This document shows, one piece after another, positions 8,301 through 15,972 of a stretch of 21,488 nt of DNA. The notes under the pieces are model-generated. The model saw only the letters and a list, made by a program, of their open reading frames with translations, was not told where the DNA came from and did not search any database. The stretch lies in assembly GCA_963530895.1 (NCBI GenBank), contig CAUSFO010000022.1, forward strand, positions 1 through 21,488. Reading direction: 5' to 3'. The stretch's first letter is position 1. Every line of letters begins with the position of its first letter. The stretch is from JABCPE02 sp963530895. Its GTDB lineage: Bacteria > Bacteroidota > Bacteroidia > Flavobacteriales > Weeksellaceae. A program made the position numbers and the translations under genes.

Positions 8301-9608
8301 AAGAACTGGGTGTCCTTTCATAACATTCTCCAAAATATCATATACAACAGGTTCTTTTCTGTCGATAATTCTCTTCGCAGATTTTACCGTTTTTACGATT
8401 CCTCTTTCTATCAATTTTCTGATAATGAACGGCTTATAAAGCTCTGCCGCCATATCCTTAGGGATACCGCACTCATGAAGCTGAAGCTCTGGCCCTACGA
8501 CAATAACCGAACGCGCAGAGTAGTCCACCCTCTTACCTAACAAGTTCTGACGGAAACGCCCTTGTTTTCCTTTCAATGAATCAGAAAGTGATTTCAGTGG
8601 TCTGTTTGATTCAGATTTTACAGCTGAAGATTTTCTTGTGTTATCAAACAATGAATCTACCGCCTCCTGAAGCATACGCTTCTCGTTTCTCAAGATAACC
8701 TCTGGAGCTTTGATTTCCATCAATCTCTTCAAACGGTTATTTCTGATGATTACTCTTCGGTAAAGGTCATTCAGGTCCGAAGTAGCGAAACGACCACCAT
8801 CAAGCGGAACTAGAGGTCTAAGCTCTGGCGGCGTAACAGGAAGCACACGCATCACCATCCACTCTGGGCGGTTTATCATTCTCGTGTTCGCTCCTCTCAA
8901 TGCTTCCACCACAGAAAGCCTTTTCAGCGCCTCTGTTCTTCTTTGTTTAGATGTTTCGTTATGAGCCTTGTGTCTCAAATCATAAGAAAGCTCATCAAGG
9001 TCTATTCTCTTCAATAAATCTTCGATAGCCTCAGCCCCCATTTTCGCAATGAATTTATTTGGGTCTGAATCATCAAGATACTGGTTTTCAGCAGGAATAG
9101 AATCTAATACATCTAGATATTCTTCCTCTGTAAGGAATTCCATTTCATCAAAGTCAGAACCATCTGCTTTTTTCGCAATCCCCTGCTGGATAACTACATA
9201 TCTTTCGTAATAGATAATCATATCCAACTTCTTAGAAGGCAATCCAAGAAGATATCCGATTTTATTCGGAAGGGAACGGAAATACCAGATGTGTGCGATA
9301 GGAACCACCAAGTTGATGTGTCCTATACGCTCTCTTCGTACTTTTTTCTCGGTAACTTCTACCCCGCATCGGTCGCAGACTATACCTTTATATCTTATTC
9401 TCTTATACTTACCACAAGCACATTCATAGTCCTTTACAGGTCCAAAGATTTTCTCACAAAACAGACCATCTCTCTCTGGTTTGTGCGTTCTATAGTTGAT
9501 AGTTTCAGGCTTTAGAACCTCTCCTTTGGATTCTTGGAGAATAGATTCTGGTGATGCTAAACCTATCGTGATTTTGCTAAATCTACTTGTTTTATTTTTA
9601 TTTGACAT
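5343..9608 (-). CDS. rpoC: DNA-directed RNA polymerase subunit beta'
   Basis: This is the beta' subunit of RNA polymerase, which carries the catalytic magnesium site. All expected landmarks are intact in the 1421-residue protein. The N-terminal zinc site is C63, C65, C78 and C81. The catalytic NADFDGD is at 472-478, with the metal-binding Asp at 474, 476 and 478. The bridge helix is around residues 770-805. The second zinc site is C821, C895, C902 and C905. The trigger loop region has GEPGTQLTLRTFHQGG at 931-946. The start MSNKNKTSRFSKITIGLASPE agrees with Flavobacteriia beta' proteins. It follows rpoB by 71 bases, with no hairpin or promoter that I can see in between, so the two are cotranscribed. 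DUF3467 follows. Confidence 0.98.
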   Translation of the reverse strand: MSNKNKTSRFSKITIGLASPESILQESKGEVLKPETINYRTHKPERDGLFCEKIFGPVKDYECACGKYKRIRYKGIVCDRCGVEVTEKKVRRERIGHINLVVPIAHIWYFRSLPNKIGYLLGLPSKKLDMIIYYERYVVIQQGIAKKADGSDFDEMEFLTEEEYLDVLDSIPAENQYLDDSDPNKFIAKMGAEAIEDLLKRIDLDELSYDLRHKAHNETSKQRRTEALKRLSVVEALRGANTRMINRPEWMVMRVLPVTPPELRPLVPLDGGRFATSDLNDLYRRVIIRNNRLKRLMEIKAPEVILRNEKRMLQEAVDSLFDNTRKSSAVKSESNRPLKSLSDSLKGKQGRFRQNLLGKRVDYSARSVIVVGPELQLHECGIPKDMAAELYKPFIIRKLIERGIVKTVKSAKRIIDRKEPVVYDILENVMKGHPVLLNRAPTLHRLGIQAFQPKMIEGKAIQLHPLVTTAFNADFDGDQMAVHLPLGPEAILEAQLLMLGSQNILNPANGSPITVPSQDMVLGLYFMTKEAHSTNDYKVKGEGLVFYSPEEAEIAYAEGKASLNAKVKCRLTLKENGELVTKLIPTTVGRILFNQIVPKEVGYIDTLLTKKSLRDVISTILAETDFPTTVKFLDDMKNLGYMNAFKGGLSFSLADIVVPEEKKQMIAQAVETVDGIKDNYNMGLITDTERYNQVIDVWTNTNAGLTEMIMSRMKTDQGGFNSVYMMLDSGARGSKEQIRQLSGMRGLMAKPQKAGSTGAEIIENPIVANFKEGLSILEYFISTHGARKGLADTALKTADAGYLTRRLVDVAQDVIITEDDCGTLRGVEVSPLKKNDEIVEKLSERILGRVSLHDVYDPETDELIVAADQIISEALAKKIEDAGIETVEVRSPLSCEAKKGICARCYGRNLATGKMIHMGEAVGVIAAQSIGEPGTQLTLRTFHQGGTAGNVSVNPSITARRDGIVEMDEVRTITSEDENGNKTEVVVSRSTEFRLVADNEARTPIMVANIPYGAVLSVKPGDKVKKGDLICKWDPYNAVIIAETTGKIEYEDIIQGRTFQLEIDEQTGFEEKVISESRDKKAVPTLRVVDSKGVEQKAYNLPVGAHLMVNDGEKIKAGKILIKIPRKSAKAGDITGGLPRVTELFEARNPSNPAVVTEIDGVVSYGKIKRGNRELIVESRTGEIRKYLVKLSSQIIVQENDFVRAGDPLSDGAITPDDILAIKGPTAVQEYIVNEIQEVYRLQGVKIDDKHFEIIVRQMMTKVEIVDAGDTQFLEGSLEHKLDFIEENDRVFGLKVVVDAGDSKELKPGQMITARELRDENSKLKREDLQLVQVREALTATANPVLQGITRAALQTKSFMSAASFQETTKVLNEAAVSGKVDELNGLKENVIVGHRIPAGTGLKDYQNIIVGSNREFEDIK

Positions 9609-9679
9609 TTTTATTTTTTTTAGATTAAAAGAACTTTAAGCCATAATACAATCTGAGTTTCTGTACCTCATTTTATCTA

Positions 9680-12600
9680 TTATTCTTCAAGTCTTACATC
9701 AAGTCCAAGACCTTGTAACTCGTGCAGCAATACATTGAATGATTCTGGGATACCTGGTTCTGGCATCGATTCACCTTTTGCGATTGCTTCATAAGTTTTC
9801 GCTCTACCCATAACATCATCAGACTTCACAGTCAAGATTTCTCTTAGGATGTTAGACGCTCCGAACGCCTCAAGAGCCCAAACCTCCATCTCTCCGAAAC
9901 GCTGACCACCAAACTGTGCCTTACCACCGAGTGGCTGCTGTGTGATAAGAGAGTAAGGACCAATAGAACGAGCGTGCATCTTATCATCTACCATGTGTCC
10001 TAGTTTCAGCATGTAGATAACTCCCACAGTAGCTGGCTGAGTAAATCTCTCCCCTGTTCCTCCATCATACAGATATGTATTTCCGTATTTAGGAAGACCA
10101 GCTTGGTCTGTGTATTCTGTAATCTGATCTAGACTTGCTCCATCAAAGATAGGGGTCGCAAATTTCAATCCTAATTTTTTACCTGCCCATCCAAGAACTG
10201 TTTCGTAAATCTGACCAATGTTCATACGCGAAGGTACCCCTAGTGGGTTTAGTACAATGTCCACTGGTGTTCCATCTTCCAAGAAAGGCATATCTTCCTG
10301 ACGAACGATTCTAGAAACAATACCCTTGTTACCGTGTCGTCCTGCCATTTTATCCCCTACATTCAGCTTTCTCTTCTTAGCGATATAAACTTTAGCTAAT
10401 TTAATGATTCCCGTAGGAAGCTCATCCCCAATAGAAATTGTGAATTTCTCTCTGTTTTTAACTCCTTGTAAATCATTAAACTTGATTTTATAATTGTTAA
10501 TCAAGGTATTTACCAATGCATTTTTCTCCTCATCTGCAGTCCAGTCAGCACCGCTCACGGTGTTGTAGTCCTCTATGCTAGACAAGAGTTTCATCGTAAA
10601 TTTACCTTTTCCGATAATCTCCTCTCCAAGGTCATTTTTAACTCCTTGTGAAGCCTCTCCACCTACGATAGCATTTAGTTTTTCAAGCAAAGTATTTCTA
10701 AGGCTGTCAAACTCCTTTTGGAATTTGTTTTCTACCTCTTCTAATTTTAGTTTTTCTTCGCTTCTTTTCTTTCTATCTTTGATGTTTCTAGAGAATAGTT
10801 TTTTATCAACCACTACCCCTCTCAATGAAGAATCAGCTTTCAGTGAAGCATCTTTCACATCACCTGCTTTGTCTCCAAAGATAGCTCTCAATAGTTTTTC
10901 TTCTGGTGTAGGGTCAGACTCTCCTTTTGGAGTAATTTTCCCGATAAGAATGTCGCCAGGTTTTACCTCTGCTCCGATTCTAATCATACCATTTTCATCA
11001 AGGTCTTTGGTAGCTTCCTCTGATACATTCGGGATATCTGCTGTAAGCTCTTCCATACCAAGTTTAGTATCACGAACTTCCAAAGAATATTCATCTATGT
11101 GGATAGAAGTAAACCAGTCCTCACGAACTACTTTTTCATTGATTACGATAGCATCCTCGAAGTTATACCCTTTCCACGGCATGAACGCTACCACTAGGTT
11201 TCTACCCAATGCCAATTCACCGTTTTCAGTAGCATAACCTTCACAAAGAACTTGACCTTTTTCCACCTTATCTCCTACTCTCACGATAGGTTTCAAAGTG
11301 ATTGTAGTAGATTGGTTGGTTTTTCTAAATTTAGTTAAATGATAAGTTTTAGTAGCAGATTCGAAAGAAACCAAATCTTCATTCTCTGTTCTTTCGTATT
11401 TGATAACGATTTTATCTGCATCTACATATTCCACTTCTCCTTTTCCTTCAGCATTTATCAATACTCTAGAGTCTTTTGCTACTTGTCTCTCTAGTCCAGT
11501 TCCTACAATAGGAGCTTCTGGTCTTAGTAGCGGTACCGCCTGACGCATCATGTTTGATCCCATCAATGCACGGTTCGCATCATCATGCTCCAAGAACGGA
11601 ATTAGAGATGCAGAAATACCAGAAATCTGGTTTGGCGCGATATCTATCAAATCTACCTGTTCTGGCTCTACCACTGGATAATCTCCATCCAAACGGGCGA
11701 TAACTCTCTCTGTCAAGATAGTTCCATCTTCTTTAATGTCGATATTAGCCTGTGCGATGATTTTTGATTCCTCATCTTCTGCATTCAGATATATAGGAGC
11801 AGAATTGTAGTCTACTTTTCCGTTTTCTACTTTTCTATAAGGTGTTTCTATGAAACCTAAATTATTGATTTTAGCATAACATCCCAAAGAAGAAATCAAA
11901 CCAATGTTTGGCCCTTCTGGTGTCTCAATAGGACAAATTCTTCCGTAGTGCGTATGGTGGACATCTCGCACCTCGAAACCAGCTCTTTCTCTAGAAAGAC
12001 CACCAGGCCCTAGTGCAGAAAGTCTTCGCTTGTGAGTAACCTCAGAAAGTGGGTTCGTTTGGTCCATGAACTGAGACAACTGGTTGGTTCCGAAGAATGA
12101 ATTAACCACAGAAGTCAATGTCTTAGCATTAACCAAATCCAATGGTGTAAATATCTCATTATCACGAACATTCATTCTTTCTTTAATCGTTCTAGCGATT
12201 CTAGAAAGTCCCACTCCGAACTGACCAGCTAGCTGCTCTCCAACAGTTTTAATTCTTCTGTTAGAAAGGTGGTCTATATCATCCACTTCTGCTTTAGAGT
12301 TAGCCAGTTCTATCAAGTGACGAACGATAGCGATAATATCCTCTTTCGTAAGAACCTCGGTTTCAACAGGAATATTTAAGTCTAATTTTTTATTTAATCT
12401 ATATCTACCTACCTCTCCCAAAGAATATCTCTGCTCTGAGAAGAACAAGTTTTCAATGATTTTTCTAGCTGTTTCTTCATCTGGCGGATCTGCATTTCTC
12501 AACTGACGATAGATGTACTCCACAGCCTCTTTTTCAGAGTTTGTAGGGTCTTTTTGTAATGTATTTTGGATGATAGAGAACTCGTTGCTGTTTTCGTTAT

Positions 12601-13501
12601 GCAACAAGATAGTTTTCACTCCTGAATCAAGAATTAAATCCAAATGCTCTTTTTCAAGAATAGTCTCTCTATCAAGGATAATTTCGTTTCTTTCGATAGA
12701 AACCACCTCTCCTGTATCTTCATCTACAAAGTCCTCAAACCAAGTATTTAGAACTCTGGCAGCCAAAGTTCTTCCTTCTACTTTTTTCAAGTTAGCTTTG
12801 TTCACTTTTACTTCTTCTGCTAAGTCAAAAATCTGAAGAATATCCTTATCAGATTCATATCCAATAGCTCTCAATAAAGTTGTAAAAGGCAATTTTTTCT
12901 TACGGTCAATATATGCATACATCACATTATTGATATCCGTAGTAAATTCCATCCAAGACCCTTTAAATGGGATAATTCTTGAATAGTAAAGTTTAGTTCC
13001 GTTAGCATGATAAGTCTGCCCAAAGAATACCCCTGGCGAACGGTGAAGCTGTGTAACAACCACCCTTTCTGCTCCGTTGATAATGAACGACCCAGAAGGC
13101 GTCATGTATGGAACTGGCCCTAGATACACATCTTGGATAACTGTTTCAAAATCCTCATGCTCTGGGTCTGTACAATATAATTTAAGCCTTGCTTTTAGTG
13201 GAACGCTATATGTAAGTCCTCTCTCGATACATTCATCGATAGAATAACGAGGAGAATCTATCATATAATCTAAAAATTCCAAAACAAATTGGTTTCTAGA
13301 ATCTGTAATTGGGAAATTTTCCTGAAAAGTCTTATATAGACCTTCCTTTTTTCTGTCCTCAGGCAATGTATCCAGCTGGAAAAACTCTTTGAATGATTCC
13401 ACCTGAATATCCAAGAAATCAGGAACTTCTACTCCTTTTGCAGAAGCAAAATTAATCCTTTGATTTCCCTGAGTGTCTTTCATCGTTTTTGATTTGCTCA
13501 T
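9680..13501 (-). CDS. rpoB: DNA-directed RNA polymerase subunit beta
   Basis: This is the beta subunit of RNA polymerase, 1273 residues and complete. The rifampicin-binding cluster runs from about residue 471 (GTNQLSQFMDQTNPLSEVTH) to 503. The three main resistance positions are wild type: D480, H490 and S495 (D516, H526 and S531 in E. coli). The next conserved block is GRICPIETPEGPNIGLI at 520-536. The active-site block KVYIAKKRKLNVGDKMAGRH is present with both catalytic-centre lysines, and is preceded by a charged, probably coiled segment where beta subunits carry lineage-specific inserts. The ATG at 13499-13501 is the natural start. Upstream is 509 bases of non-coding DNA and then divergent tig, rather than rplL, so this rpoBC unit needs its own promoter. 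Confidence 0.98.
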   Translation of the reverse strand: MSKSKTMKDTQGNQRINFASAKGVEVPDFLDIQVESFKEFFQLDTLPEDRKKEGLYKTFQENFPITDSRNQFVLEFLDYMIDSPRYSIDECIERGLTYSVPLKARLKLYCTDPEHEDFETVIQDVYLGPVPYMTPSGSFIINGAERVVVTQLHRSPGVFFGQTYHANGTKLYYSRIIPFKGSWMEFTTDINNVMYAYIDRKKKLPFTTLLRAIGYESDKDILQIFDLAEEVKVNKANLKKVEGRTLAARVLNTWFEDFVDEDTGEVVSIERNEIILDRETILEKEHLDLILDSGVKTILLHNENSNEFSIIQNTLQKDPTNSEKEAVEYIYRQLRNADPPDEETARKIIENLFFSEQRYSLGEVGRYRLNKKLDLNIPVETEVLTKEDIIAIVRHLIELANSKAEVDDIDHLSNRRIKTVGEQLAGQFGVGLSRIARTIKERMNVRDNEIFTPLDLVNAKTLTSVVNSFFGTNQLSQFMDQTNPLSEVTHKRRLSALGPGGLSRERAGFEVRDVHHTHYGRICPIETPEGPNIGLISSLGCYAKINNLGFIETPYRKVENGKVDYNSAPIYLNAEDEESKIIAQANIDIKEDGTILTERVIARLDGDYPVVEPEQVDLIDIAPNQISGISASLIPFLEHDDANRALMGSNMMRQAVPLLRPEAPIVGTGLERQVAKDSRVLINAEGKGEVEYVDADKIVIKYERTENEDLVSFESATKTYHLTKFRKTNQSTTITLKPIVRVGDKVEKGQVLCEGYATENGELALGRNLVVAFMPWKGYNFEDAIVINEKVVREDWFTSIHIDEYSLEVRDTKLGMEELTADIPNVSEEATKDLDENGMIRIGAEVKPGDILIGKITPKGESDPTPEEKLLRAIFGDKAGDVKDASLKADSSLRGVVVDKKLFSRNIKDRKKRSEEKLKLEEVENKFQKEFDSLRNTLLEKLNAIVGGEASQGVKNDLGEEIIGKGKFTMKLLSSIEDYNTVSGADWTADEEKNALVNTLINNYKIKFNDLQGVKNREKFTISIGDELPTGIIKLAKVYIAKKRKLNVGDKMAGRHGNKGIVSRIVRQEDMPFLEDGTPVDIVLNPLGVPSRMNIGQIYETVLGWAGKKLGLKFATPIFDGASLDQITEYTDQAGLPKYGNTYLYDGGTGERFTQPATVGVIYMLKLGHMVDDKMHARSIGPYSLITQQPLGGKAQFGGQRFGEMEVWALEAFGASNILREILTVKSDDVMGRAKTYEAIAKGESMPEPGIPESFNVLLHELQGLGLDVRLEE

Positions 13502-13747
13502 AAAAAACTCTAAGAATGTTAGTAAAATATTTTGTTCACAGAAAAATATCAGAAAAGAACCAAATCAAGAAATGATGACAATGAAAGATTTTGTATCCAC
13601 GCTATCAGAAACACCCTTCCCATCATCATCCTAAAAATCAGCCTTTTCTAACTGCAACACTGGTATATCTTTTCACAGCGTAGTGCAAAATATTTTTCCC
13701 ATCCCGCCATTTTTCAGTTACACACATGCACAAAATACGAAATCCCC

Positions 13748-13763
13748 TATACAACACTGTATA
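13748..13763. repeat. Perfect inverted repeat in the rpoB leader
   Basis: TATACA and TGTATA flank ACAC, giving two perfect 6-base arms. It could be a protein-binding site or a weak RNA hairpin. It lies about 250 bases before the rpoB start, between the putative promoter and the gene. Confidence 0.4.
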
Positions 13764-13820
13764 AGAGTCATTCTATTTCTATGCATGTCTATAAATTTTC
13801 CAATAGCGTAAAATGGTCTG

Positions 13821-13828
13821 CAAATATA
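13821..13828 (-). promoter_or_regulatory. Probable -7 element for the rpoBC operon
   Basis: On the minus strand this reads TATATTTG, followed by CAG, a perfect TAnnTTTG match. It is the only exact match between rpoB and tig in this orientation. No TTG is at the usual -33 spacing. The nearest is 32 bases upstream at 13861-13863. Transcription would start near 13814. Confidence 0.5.
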
Positions 13829-13980
13829 ATTATTTTTCATGAAATATTTAATGAAAAATCCAAGTTAATTTTAGTTAAATTCATAACTTACTGATAATCA
13901 GTGCTTGTTAGACTTAAAATAAAATCACAGATTTATGAGAAATTTCACATAGAAAAAGATATTTTTTAAACAAAAAATTG

Positions 13981-13988
13981 TACTTTTG
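13981..13988 (+). promoter_or_regulatory. Probable -7 element for tig
   Basis: TACTTTTG followed by CA is a typical Flavobacteriia -7 element. Transcription would start near 13994, giving a leader of about 15 bases before the ATG at 14011. It also shows that the upstream in-frame TTG at 13978 lies in the promoter and is not the start. No clear -33 TTG is present. Confidence 0.6.
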
Positions 13989-14010
13989 CACTTTAAAAAT
14001 TTTCAGGAAA

Positions 14011-15360
14011 ATGAATGTTACGAGAACTAACCACGATGATGTAAGTGCTTTACTTACAATTACACTGAATAAATCAGATTACAAGGAAAAAGTAGATGAT
14101 GCACTAAACTCTTATGCTAAAAGAGCAACTATACCTGGCTTCAGAAAAGGGAAAGCGCCTATGAGCCTTATCAAAAAACAATATGAAGAAGCCGTTACAT
14201 TAGAAGAAATCAACAGAAAGATTTCTGAGTCTTTGGACAAATATGTTGCTGATAACAACATAAGACTTCTAGGACAGCCTATTCCACAGGATACACAGGC
14301 ATTGGATTTCAATGCTGAGGAGGTTTCTGTAAGTTTTGAAATTGGTTTCGAGCCAGAATTTGAAATTGATTTATCTAAATACGCTGCTGAATACTACGAA
14401 GTAGAAGCTACAGACAAAGAAGTAATGAAGAGCGTAGGAAATATGCAAAAAAGATTTGCAGAAAAAGTTGTGAAAGACAAAGCAACTAAAAATTCTCATA
14501 TCAACTTTGAAGTTACTGAAATCGTGGAAGGTGATGCAAAACCTGTACACAAACCTAAATATCTTTCTGCAACAGAAGAAAACACTGCGATTTTCCCTAT
14601 TATAAAAGGGCTAAAAGTAGGTGAAACTAAAGAAATCTCTGCAGAAGAATTAAAAGCAAACGACAACGAACTTGCGAGAGAGCTAGGTTTCCATGATATA
14701 GAAATCACACATTTAGGAAATGAAAAATTCCAAGTGAAAGTTCAGGAAATTTTTGAATTAAAAGATGCTGAGCTTAACCAAGAATTATTCGATAAAGTTT
14801 ACGGAAAAGACGAAATAAAATCTGAAGAAGAACTAAAAGCAAGAGTAAAATCTGAATTAGACGATTTCTTCAAACAAAATTCTGAAGCTGTATTTGTAAG
14901 CAAAGTTTTAGAACAAATCTACAAAGAAGATTTCCTAAAAATCCCAGAAGCATTCCTTGTAAAATGGGTAATGTATTCTAATCCAGAAATCACTGAAGAA
15001 GACAGAGCGAAACAAATCATAGAAAACGAGAAATCTGCTCTAATCGCTCAGATGGTAGAAAACAAACTAAGAGTTTCTAATGATATTCAGTATGATTTCG
15101 AAGAAGTATTGGAGCACGCTAAACTTTCTTTCAGAAATCAGCTGATGTCTCACGGAGTACACCACATCGGTGACCAAGAGCTACACAGATATGTGCTAGA
15201 AATGCTGAGAGACAGAGAGCAAATGAGAAGATATTCTTCTGAAGTTCTTTTAATCAAAATCAGAAGTGTGGTTTTAGAAAAAGCTAAAAAAACAGAAAAG
15301 AAAATCTCTTATGATGAGTTCATGAAAGAAATTCAAACTAAATCTAAAAAAGAAGATTAA
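14011..15360 (+). CDS. tig: Trigger factor, ribosome-associated chaperone and peptidyl-prolyl isomerase
   Basis: Trigger factor binds the ribosome exit tunnel and helps new chains fold. The start MNVTRTNHDDVSALLTITL matches trigger factors of Bacteroidota, so I use the ATG at 14011 (449 residues) rather than an upstream TTG inside the promoter. The ribosome-binding motif GFRKGKAP is at residues 43-50, in the N-terminal domain. A middle region of FKBP-like position follows at roughly 150-245, with less sequence similarity to classical FKBP domains, as is usual in this phylum. The rest is a long, charged alpha-helical C-terminal domain that ends in lysines. The gene is monocistronic: it has its own promoter, a strong terminator directly after the stop, and rpoB runs the other way. 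Confidence 0.95.
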   Translation: MNVTRTNHDDVSALLTITLNKSDYKEKVDDALNSYAKRATIPGFRKGKAPMSLIKKQYEEAVTLEEINRKISESLDKYVADNNIRLLGQPIPQDTQALDFNAEEVSVSFEIGFEPEFEIDLSKYAAEYYEVEATDKEVMKSVGNMQKRFAEKVVKDKATKNSHINFEVTEIVEGDAKPVHKPKYLSATEENTAIFPIIKGLKVGETKEISAEELKANDNELARELGFHDIEITHLGNEKFQVKVQEIFELKDAELNQELFDKVYGKDEIKSEEELKARVKSELDDFFKQNSEAVFVSKVLEQIYKEDFLKIPEAFLVKWVMYSNPEITEEDRAKQIIENEKSALIAQMVENKLRVSNDIQYDFEEVLEHAKLSFRNQLMSHGVHHIGDQELHRYVLEMLRDREQMRRYSSEVLLIKIRSVVLEKAKKTEKKISYDEFMKEIQTKSKKED

Positions 15361-15371
15361 TAAATCTAACT

Positions 15372-15407
15372 AAAAAATGCGGTTCTTTTCAAAACCGCAT
15401 TTTTTTT
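15372..15407 (+). terminator. Intrinsic terminator of tig
   Basis: Arms AAAAAATGCGGTT (15372-15384) and its complement (15393-15405) enclose the 8-base loop CTTTTCAA. The right arm runs into a T-tract up to 15407. It starts 12 bases after the tig stop. The A-tract before the stem could let it work on the other strand too, but no gene ends there. Confidence 0.9.
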
Positions 15408-15428
15408 ATAATTTTAAAATAAACCCAC

Positions 15429-15920
15429 ATGCCGAGACCCACTTCTAAAACTGAACTTCTCCAGCTGAGCAAAGAAAAATTCATAAACTTGATAGATTTT
15501 GTTTCTGTTCAGGAAAATCCCAACAAAGAATTCAGTGGAAATACCATGAATAGAAATATCCGTGATATTTTGGGACATCTCCACCACTGGCATGAAATGT
15601 TTCTAAATTGGTACAAAACAGGCATGCAAGGCGAAAAACCTGCCATTCCCAAAGAAGGCTACACTTTTGCTGATACACCGAAACTCAACCGAGAAATTTG
15701 GGAAAGCTGTCAGAATATTTCACTTGATGAAGTCCTTATTTTATTCCAAAAATCATTTGAAAAAGTATTTTCCATCATAGAAAAACATACCGATGAAGAG
15801 CTTTTCACCAAGAAAAAATACAAATGGACAGGTTCTACTTCGCTAGGGTCTTACCTTATTTCGGCAACTTCCAGCCATTATGACTGGGCTTTAAAGCTAA
15901 TGAAAAAAGGATTAAAATAG
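15429..15920 (+). CDS. ClbS/DfsB family four-helix bundle protein
   Basis: This 163-residue protein belongs to the ClbS/DfsB (DUF1706) family, which is related to DinB-like four-helix bundles. ClbS itself protects colibactin producers from their own genotoxin as a cyclopropane hydrolase. Most chromosomal relatives, like this one, have no known substrate. The start MPRPTSKTELLQLSKEKF is typical of the family. Other landmarks are NIRDILGHLHHWHEMFLNWY at about 43-62, YTFADTPKLNREIW at about 78-91, and the C-terminal helix with SHYDWALKLMKKGLK. There is no signal peptide. It lies between the tig terminator and a bidirectional terminator, so it is a single-gene unit. No promoter consensus is visible in the short upstream gap. 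No colibactin-like biosynthetic gene is in the window. Confidence 0.85.
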   Translation: MPRPTSKTELLQLSKEKFINLIDFVSVQENPNKEFSGNTMNRNIRDILGHLHHWHEMFLNWYKTGMQGEKPAIPKEGYTFADTPKLNREIWESCQNISLDEVLILFQKSFEKVFSIIEKHTDEELFTKKKYKWTGSTSLGSYLISATSSHYDWALKLMKKGLK

Positions 15921-15937
15921 CTTATCTTTAATGTAAC

Positions 15938-15972
15938 AAAAAAAGCCTATTCAATAATAGGCTTTTTATTTT
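15938..15972. terminator. Bidirectional terminator between ClbS-like gene and metalloprotease gene
   Basis: Arms AAAAAGCCTATT (15940-15951) and AATAGGCTTTTT (15956-15967) pair perfectly around a CAAT loop. There is an A-tract on the left and a T-rich tract on the right, so it can end transcription from both converging genes. Confidence 0.88.

Larger units (their letters stand above)
13502..14010. other. Intergenic region between divergent rpoB and tig
   Basis: These 509 AT-rich bases hold no convincing gene. The longest thing I noticed is a 20-codon frame at 13572-13634 with no sign of being real. I see no remnant of rplJ or rplL. The region contains a TAnnTTTG element for each direction (13821-13828 minus, 13981-13988 plus), about 150 bases apart, and a perfect inverted repeat at 13748-13763. 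The rpoB side of the region would be transcribed as a leader of roughly 310 bases. Confidence 0.7.

Noticed and set aside
10575..11237. 220-codon open frame antisense to rpoB
   Set aside because: It lies wholly inside rpoB, its product is a serine- and phenylalanine-rich low-complexity translation, and no promoter or family is visible. It is a shadow of rpoB codon usage, like the other antisense frames in rpoB, rpoC and mnmA.
13572..13634. 20-codon frame in the rpoB-tig gap
   Set aside because: It is too short, has no ribosome binding signal or promoter in its direction, and ends in a run of serines. Chance explains it.
13978..14010. Longer trigger factor starting at TTG 13978
   Set aside because: The TTG and the next codons overlap the TACTTTTG promoter element, and the extra 11 residues do not belong to the family. 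The ATG at 14011 gives the standard start.
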